The notes under the pieces: model-generated | The model's input: the letters and a program-made list of their open reading frames with translations, nothing else | Databases searched by the model: none | Told to the model about the DNA's origin: nothing | DNA from: Umbilicaria muhlenbergii | Taxonomy: Eukaryota; Ascomycota; Lecanoromycetes; Umbilicariales; Umbilicariaceae | Length of the DNA stretch: 64,000 bases | Reading direction: 5' to 3' | Assembly (NCBI GenBank): GCA_000611775.1 | Contig: KK106982.1 | Location: 3,934,858-3,998,857 of the forward strand | Shown: piece by piece, positions 57,914 to 64,000 of the stretch | Position numbering within the stretch: the stretch's first letter is position 1 | How the letters are laid out: each line of letters begins with the position of its first letter | Made by a program: the position numbers and the translations under genes

Positions 57914-59499
57914 ATGACGTTGCGAATAGCCACGAAGCGTGCGGGCGCACTTGTGAGCATCGGTCGTGTTTCAACCGTTGAGCCCCGAACAAGCAGGCGT
58001 CATGCCAGCGCAGCAGCAGTCCCCACCTCAAATCTCTCAAATGATGCTCAGTATGAAATACAAGTACGTGACCTTGATTCATTCAAGCGATTATATAGCT
58101 AATAATTCTGGCCTTGCAGAGAGAAGCATCCCTCCCCAACCCAGACCCCCCTTCCGACTCCGCGACCGCAGCGATGGTGAATGAGTATACACCCTTCATG
58201 GTCGCTACTTACGTGCGACCACCACCGATGATGGTCAAGGGCGAGGGGTGCTATCTATGGGATGTTGAGAACCGTCGATATTTGGACTTTACTGCAGGCA
58301 TAGCGGTCAATGCTTTGGGTCATTGTGATCCAGGGATGACCAGATTGATTGCCCAACAGGTAAGCTACTTCCTCAGTGGTGTAGATCAATCTGCTCACAT
58401 TCCTTGTGAAAAGGCCAGGACATTAATCCACACTTCGAATCTATACCACAATCCATGGACCGGCGAACTTTCCAAGTTGATCGTGACTAAGACGCGGGAC
58501 TCGGGGAGCATGCAGACGGCCTCCAAGGTCTTTGTTTGTAACTCAGGCAGCGAGGCCAACGAAGCAGCTATCAAATTCGCCCGTAAAGTTGGAAAGATAC
58601 GACAACCCTCAGGAGAGAAGCATGAGATCGTTTCCTTCCACAACTCCTTTCACGGCCGGACGATGGGTTCTTTGTCTGCCACACCCAATCCAAAGTATCA
58701 GAAACCTTTCTCACCAATATTACCTGGATTTAGGTATGGGACCTACAATGATGAAGCGGGGATCAATGAACTCGTAACCGAGAACACTTGTGGTGTGATC
58801 ATCGAACCCATTCAGGGAGAGGGAGGTGTCAATGTTGCTACGCCCGAGTTTCTCCAGGCGCTACGTGATCGATGTAATCAGGTTGGCGCTGTATTGATAT
58901 ATGACGAGATACAGTGCGGTCTATCGCGAACAGGCCAATTGTGGGCACACCAGAGTCTGCCAGCTTCGGCACATCCCGATATACTCACGACAGCAAAAGC
59001 ATTGGGAAATGGATTCCCAATTGGGGCTACCATAGTATCTGAGGCCGTTGCAGAATGTGTGGTGACTGGAGATCACGGCACGACTTTTGGTGGAAATCCT
59101 CTGGCTTGTCGGTTAGGCCACTACATCTTTTCTCGGTTATCGGAGCCGGAGCTGCAAGATGGCGTCCTGAAGAAAGAAAAGATCTTCCGGAAGGGATTTG
59201 AGCAGTTGCAGCGGCAGTATCCGGATGTCGTCAAAGAAGTACGAGGTCGTGGTCTGATACTAGGGTTGCAATTGACACAAGACCCTACACCGATTGTCAC
59301 TGCTGCGAGGGAACGAGGGTTGCTGGTCATTACTTGCGGTACGAATACACTTCGGTTTGTGCCGCCGTTGATCATCAGCGAAGAAGAGATCAAGGAAGGT
59401 CTAGGTATCTTAGAAAAGGCGATGGAAGCTGTTTTACATGGGAGCGAAGCGGTAGAGGGCACGAGAGGGCAACAAGAGATGGCTCCTAGCGGTCGATAA
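57914..59499 (+). CDS. ARG8: Acetylornithine aminotransferase, mitochondrial
   Basis: Exons are 57914-58063, 58120-58359 and 58414-59499, with introns of 56 and 54 nt, giving 491 residues. The first exon encodes an Arg/Ser/Ala presequence (MTLRIATKRAGALVSIGRVS). The class-III aminotransferase fold is shown by YLDFTAGIAVNALGH, CNSGSEANEAAIKFARK, FHNSFHGRTMGSLSAT, IIEPIQGEGGVN, LIYDEIQCGLSRTG (Asp294) and TTAKALGNGFPIG, with Lys325 holding pyridoxal phosphate. It converts N-acetylglutamate semialdehyde to N-acetylornithine in arginine synthesis, in the mitochondrial matrix. Ornithine aminotransferase is related, but the presequence and RTLIHTSNLYHNPWTGELSK favour ARG8. The second intron is 54 nt with no in-frame stop, so retention would insert 18 residues without breaking the frame. 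Confidence 0.96.
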
Positions 59500-59831
59500 T
59501 GTTAGACAGTGCCAAAACAAAGTTACTTGGACGTGAAGATATCTACTTCCACCATCACCATCACACTGTGATGACCTTCACCATGGTTTGATGCGAACCG
59601 CAAAGTTTTGATCAATCCTTCCGGAACGCTCTAACTTCAAGTTGTCATCTAAATCTCGACCGTCAACAACACAACCTTGACTACTTTCCACAACTCCATC
59701 ACCTTCAACCAATTACGAAATACCCTTGCCATACAATCAAATCACGCAGCCGGTGATACTAAGAGCTACACATCTGAAGGTCCCCAACTCTCTACCTGAC
59801 GCGATTACGCAACAGTTGGAATTACGCAATC
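59500..59831. other. Intergenic region
   Basis: These 332 bases lie between two plus-strand genes. The downstream half is A/C-rich with several CAAC/CCAAC stretches and is probably the promoter and 5-prime leader of the next gene. Confidence 0.4.
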
Positions 59832-60881
59832 ATGTCCACTGTAAGTCATATGGCGAAGGCAGAGGGTCCTCTTGCTGACTAGTGTCAGTCACAGGGCGGA
59901 GCTATGTCGTCAAAGGGGAAAGAGCAGAACTACCTCGACACTCGTAGCGCATTGGTGCATAGGATCTGGGGCGTGACCATTGATGAGGCTATTCCTGACG
60001 CCCACAACCTCCGTCGACCGGATCATACAAGCCTTGGGAATAATTATGTCAGAGCGCTCGCGGCCCTAGCCGAGAAAGTCCCCGACCATGTCACAGCACA
60101 GAAGCTCATGAGGGAGCACAGAGATGGGAGATTAGCTAGAGAAGCGGGAAAGAAGGGGCGATTGGCACCTCACCTGACTGTACAGGACTTGCAGGAGATT
60201 CTCAAGGCACCTGACAAGAAACACGAAGAGAAAGAGAGAAAGGCGATCCAGGAAGCATTCGGGCTCCGTAAAGATAGAAAACCGTCTTTCAAAGCAGCAG
60301 AGACCGCTGAAGCAAACAAGCGTCAGAAGACTCGGGTAGTTGACCAGGAGAACGCAGTCAAGAACCCAGGAAGCGCCTCAGTCAAGCCTGCAGAAGCCAA
60401 GCCAGGAGAAGTCAAGCCAGCAGAAGTCCATGGTCAGCACGCGATAAATGACCAAGCATCGGTGACTGATCTCAAGCGACCAGAGCACGACTTCGACACC
60501 AACGCCGGCGGCCTCCCGCATCCCTCAGCGCCTACAGTAGATGCACCGTTTGGTGGAGAAGAAGACCTGGATGTGGATGACCTCTTGGCGCAGTACGGAC
60601 TGATCCCCACTGATGAGCGCTCTCTGATCATCGGATTCCGCACATATGCAGTCTCTGTCTTGATGAAGCTTCGCACATTCACCGGCGACCGCACCGAAGC
60701 ATCATCACGTGCGCACCTAGAGGCTGCTGGACGCCGCCTTGAGTGGTCCTTGATGGACGCGTTGAATACGTACGAGGCGGTTTTGGATACTGTGGATCCT
60801 GTTGAACCAGGTGCAGAGCTGAGTGAAAGCTCGAATGAGTCGTCAGAAGAGGGGTCGTTTGAGAAGATTGATGAGAAGTAG
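59832..60881 (+). CDS. Unknown protein, charged and probably nuclear, two exons
   Basis: Exon 1 is only nine bases (59832-59840, encoding MST), then a 48-nt intron (GTAAGT, branch GCTGAC, CAG), then exon 2 (59889-60881), giving 333 residues. A second acceptor six bases further (CAG at 59894) would drop two residues. Residues about 15-100 look like an ordered helical domain (YLDTRSALVHRIWGVTIDEAI; LREEH-like MREHRDGRLAREAGKKGRL). The middle is Lys/Glu-rich with short VKPAE/AKPGE repeats and an ANKRQKTR basic patch. Residues about 225-300 are a second helical block (DLDVDDLLAQYGLIPTDERS; LEWSLMDALNTYEAVLDTV), and the end is Ser/Glu-rich. There is no known family that I recognise. It could start at the ATG at 59904 if exon 1 is not used. 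Confidence 0.68.
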
Positions 60882-61844
60882 AAGAGGCTAGGGCAGTAGA
60901 AGTAGCAGTAAAGCAGATGATGCTTGCTATCAGAGGAGCTGAACAGAGTTAACACAGGTCAAAAAACTTCTTTCAACCACTTCAAGCACCTTCTACCCAG
61001 TTGAATGTAGAGCCTCCATTGAAAATACTCAAGCTAAATAGATGTGGACGTTTCCATGTAGACGTTTCCTTCAATGATATCCAGTTAATTTAGTCATCAG
61101 CTAGACAACCAGTACGACGTTCGACGATAATCTTATTACCTACTAATCTCGTTCAGGCCTACCTTAGTGGTTGTCTAGCTGTTTAGTCATCAGCTAGACA
61201 ACCGGTACTACGTCCAACGATAATCTGATTCAGGCCTAGTGGTTGTCTAGCTGTTTAGTCATCAGCTAGACAACCAGCACGACGTTCGACGATAATCGTT
61301 TAATCTGATTCAGGCCTAGTGGCTGTCTAGCTGCTTAGTCATCGCTGACTCAACAGGTACAACGATAACCACGATTGTCTCTCATCTTTATACGTTTGAT
61401 GTTGGTCCGGACTGTACAACTTATCTCTTCTGTGTTGACCATAGTGATTTTATTAGTAGGTGTATTTCAACGATTGGCGCTGAGATCTCCGCATATCACT
61501 GACCGTTGAGACGCCGAGGCGGGTCTCCATGCCAAAACTTGCGTGGCGTACCTTATTGAACAATGGCTGCAGGGCGGTCGTTGGATATGCGGGGCAACAC
61601 AGAATCAAAAATACAATGATTTCTGTCGTGTAGCAACCTGCAGCCCGAGTCTTCAAGTGGCCTCTTGAGTTCCAGCCACTCGAGCGACCACACGAAGGAC
61701 AGTAGTTCTACGTCTCGCATTCCTGCTCCCAGACCCAGTTCACTACCACCTTCCATTCGCTCCTCCCCGTACTCTCCTTCTTTCGACACGGAGGAACTGC
61801 TCAAACACGCATCATACCCTACTCTAACACATCACTATCCCGCA
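60882..61844. other. Intergenic region holding a tandem hairpin repeat
   Basis: No gene is supported. The main feature is the repeat at 61090-61336 (separate entry). The frame upstream of 61845 opens without ATG and is treated as leader of the BLOC-1 gene. Confidence 0.55.
61090..61336. repeat. Three tandem units, each an inverted repeat (hairpin)
   Basis: Each unit starts TTAGTCATCAGCTAGACAAC and ends with the reverse complement arm GGTTGTCTAGCT. Arm pairs are 61099-61110 with 61169-61180, 61192-61203 with 61241-61252, and 61264-61275 with 61321-61332. In the third pair the right arm differs by one base. Loops of about 38-58 bases share GACGTTCGACGATAATC and GATTCAGGCCTAG. Units are about 94, 72 and 81 bp. 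A terminal-inverted-repeat element duplicated in tandem is the simplest reading. Confidence 0.9.
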
Positions 61845-62249
61845 ATGGCAGACCCACCCCCCACCGCAGCACCCACCACCCCATCCCAAGACCAACGCAC
61901 CGCCGAAGCCCGCCAAGCCTTCACCGCCCACCTCAACTCCGTCGGCTCCCACCTCGACACCGACCTCCAATCCCGCGCCAAAGACATCCACGCCAACTCC
62001 AGCGCCATCGCCAAGCAGGAATGCGACGTCGCCAAACAGACCACAGCGCTCGCCAAGCAGAGCGCCCTGTATCAGAAAATCGCGGATGATAGTCGAGATA
62101 AGTTGAAGGAGATAGGCGATGTTCAGAATTGGGCGGAGATGATCGAGAGGGATTTGATGGTTGTAGAGGAGACGATGAGGAGGGCGGAGGAGGAGGCGGG
62201 GCAGGAGGCCAGTGGGAGGGGTGGGGCGGGGGGAAGGAGGTGGTTTTGA
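61845..62249 (+). CDS. BLOC1S1: BLOC-1 subunit 1 (GCN5L1/BLOS1 family)
   Basis: The ATG at 61845 (MADPPPTAAP) gives 134 residues. After a Pro/Thr-rich head, the helical GCN5L1 core is clear: residues about 45-60 (LQSRAKDIHANSSAIAKQE), then CDVAKQTTALAKQSALYQK and DDSRDKLKEIGDVQNWAEMI, ERDLMVVEETMR. The block GDVQNWAEMIERD is the family hallmark. BLOC-1 is a coiled-coil complex at endosomes that sorts cargo toward lysosome-related organelles or vacuole; fungal BLOC-1 is reduced. A role in mitochondrial acetylation is known only for animal members. The Gly-rich C terminus (SGRGGAGGRRWF) is a low-complexity tail. The open frame extends upstream to 61665 but has no ATG there. Confidence 0.87.
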   Translation: MADPPPTAAPTTPSQDQRTAEARQAFTAHLNSVGSHLDTDLQSRAKDIHANSSAIAKQECDVAKQTTALAKQSALYQKIADDSRDKLKEIGDVQNWAEMIERDLMVVEETMRRAEEEAGQEASGRGGAGGRRWF

Positions 62250-63711
62250 AGGGGACGGAAGTTTGGTTAACGGACTCGGGCGTTACTCGGAGTGTGTCGT
62301 TGTGGTCTCATGTTGATGTCATCAACTCGCATGAGGGGGTTGGGTCGGATCCGGAAATCTACCCTGCAGGTTACGTTCCTGGCTGCAGAACAGATCGGAG
62401 CATGGTCGCGGATGTTCTCTACGCTCCATGTGGACACGAGTAATTGTTCATAGGCGTGGAGCTGTGCTCGAGCTCATATGGCAGGTCGTTTCGGCGGTGA
62501 ATTGGGGTGTTTTATCTACATTTCGAGCCAATTTGCGGTAGCTGAGCAACTGGTATTTTTGGTAGTCGGACATTGAGGTTGAGGTATCCCATCCTATCGC
62601 TTTATCAACTTGCTTCACGAGCCTAGACCACTGTCCTTACCTCGTGTCTTAAGCAGCCTAGGATGGCAACATTGGAGCGTAGGGCATTTCGAACGATGCC
62701 AAGACGCCATGCCGATTACCTGGGTATCTCAGAAACCACGTCGGCCACTCCAGATATCCACAACTCGTTCTACCAATTTCTCCGTTCACTCCAATCTAAG
62801 CTCAAGCTGACTTCAAGTTATGGACGTGGCTGATCTACCTTACCCACGCTTCTTGGACGATGATCGTCCAGCACCCATGTCCGTGACGTCGACGTTGCCC
62901 TAAGCGGAGATATGCCATGTGCCCTTTAAACATAATTAATGCCTCATCGATGCAGTACCGCCATTATACCTTTGCAATCCACTATTGCTCACTACAAGCC
63001 CTCCCCCAAGCCCCAGTCAATGCCACAACTAACACCTGCCCAAAGCCACCACAACGCGCCTTCCCCCTCCGCCGGCCCTCCTCACCCTCGCCCTCGCCCT
63101 CTCTCTCCACCAGCGTCCTATGCGCAGAACTCCGGTACCTTTGCCCCCACCTTCTCCTCCCCTCCCACCCTCTCCCCTTTCTCTCCCAGTCCACAGAACC
63201 CACTTTCATAGCTAACCCCCCCGGGATAAGGTTTTCAAACTGGCTCCGTTCTTTCAAATTTGCATTGAGACTGCGCCGAACTTGCAATTACGTACTCCTT
63301 CACTTCGGATTGCGCCAGCTCGTTGCTCCCATATCTTCATCTCGTTTGCGGCCGCCCCGATGTTGCGTAATATGCACACTTTGCGGACCGGCTCCTTCTC
63401 TCCAGATTCCAACTAGGTCTCGTACAGTCTCATCTCTTTCGCATATGCGTTGCGATGGCGTAGATATTTTTCGTAACAATAGCATGGCGTGCTCGGGCTC
63501 CGGATGACAGAGAGAAACTAGACTGAAGATGTGCAGGACTGCTATGAGCTTCGAGTTGGTGACGGAAGGTCTCTGTGGTGTCATGTATGAGGTAGTGTTC
63601 TATCTGGATTGCTTCTCGGGAATGTACAGGCTATAGCCTAGATCGTAGAGGTGTTCCCCTTCGCGGATGTAGTTGTCAATGCCGTGCTAGGGGTGCGCCC
63701 AATGTCGATAT
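62250..63711. other. Intergenic or unresolved region
   Basis: No gene is firmly supported. A Pro/Ser-rich frame at 62939-63211 (PSAGPPHPRPRPLSPPASYA) could be an exon of an unrecognised gene, or compositional chance. Another frame overlaps it in 62917-63507. A short frame from the ATG at 62698 (MPRRHADYLGISETT) is also possible. I cannot decide between these. Confidence 0.4.
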
Positions 63712-63993
63712 TTACTCCGCTTGGACCCATGCTCCTGGCATTGGTGGATTCCAAGTCGCGGTAGCATCGCCGCTGCTGTTTGCGTGATTCCGATTTTGTG
63801 GATGGGAGCTAGCGTTGGGCTTGGTTAAGGCCAGCTTGAGATTCTCCTCTCGTATCGTTTCAAGGAGCTCCTTGAAGGCATCGACCAGAACCTCTTGCGG
63901 ACCATCGTTGCCATCCCCACTATGATGCGCCCAGAATACATCCCATGGATCTTGACCATTATAGTTTTCCAGATCGCAATCGATCCCACTCAT
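63712..63993 (-). CDS. Small hypothetical protein at window edge
   Basis: A 93-residue frame starts at 63993 (MSGIDCDLENYNGQDPWDVF) and ends in WNPPMPGAWVQAE. It has an acidic, aromatic start and a central helix (VLVDAFKELLETIREENLKL) that could form a short coiled coil. It has no homologue that I recognise. It sits seven bases from the window end, so it may be a last exon of a larger gene. Support is coding-like composition only. Confidence 0.35.
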   Translation of the reverse strand: MSGIDCDLENYNGQDPWDVFWAHHSGDGNDGPQEVLVDAFKELLETIREENLKLALTKPNASSHPQNRNHANSSGDATATWNPPMPGAWVQAE

Positions 63994-64000
63994 CCTGAAG

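Noticed and set aside
62917-63507. 196-codon Pro/Ser-rich frame
   Set aside because: It overlaps another equally plausible frame, has no motif, and its composition alone explains its length.
16000-64000. tRNA or rRNA genes
   Set aside because: I looked for intact A and B boxes with closing acceptor stems and for rRNA signatures and found none.

Overview
This is nuclear DNA of a filamentous ascomycete (Pezizomycotina). The evidence is short GT-AG introns of about 47-90 nt, genes with few introns, fungus-only families (DUF6594, tandem Zn2Cys6 proteins, a Ser/Thr-rich wall protein, fused tryptophan synthase), and a transposon block decayed by a repeat-directed C-to-T process. I cannot name the genus.

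Layout. Positions 1 to about 15.7 kb are an AT-rich, gene-free transposon graveyard. An outer Ty3/Gypsy element on the minus strand runs from beyond the left edge to 12721. It is split at 1772/10046 by a second, complete-length Ty3/Gypsy element on the plus strand (1773-10045), which has 287-bp LTRs and the 5-bp target duplication AGTTT. A Copia element on the plus strand (about 12886 to 15.6-15.8 kb) follows and is cut off before its reverse transcriptase. All three are fossils with many breaks. Base composition then changes sharply to normal.

From 16 to 38 kb is a loose, accessory-looking region. It holds a truncated CYP52-type P450, an ankyrin-like protein, a LanC-like protein whose frame slips in a C8/G8 run, a fungal conserved hypothetical whose frame depends on the splice acceptor used, a divergent pair (DUF6594 membrane protein and a TPR-like protein), a three-exon unknown, a Ser/Thr-rich secreted wall protein, a BTB protein, and a histidine phosphatase ending in a PCNA-binding (PIP-box) motif. 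From 38 to 43 kb are a protein with three Zn2Cys6 motifs and a low-complexity acidic protein.

From 43 to 62 kb is a compact housekeeping block: 6-phosphofructo-2-kinase/fructose-2,6-bisphosphatase, dynactin p150, a peroxisomal fatty-acyl ABC half-transporter, fused tryptophan synthase, the SDH assembly factor SDHAF4 divergent from acetylornithine aminotransferase, an unknown nuclear-looking protein, and BLOC-1 subunit 1. Exon structures given for these genes were derived by frame and splice-signal reasoning, and the coding totals come out divisible by three. The genes do not form one pathway. The most unusual items are the PIP-box phosphatase, the triple Zn2Cys6 protein, the 5-nt terminal exon of tryptophan synthase, the tandem hairpin repeat at 61.1 kb, and the opposite-strand CpG decay seen between the Gypsy LTRs.
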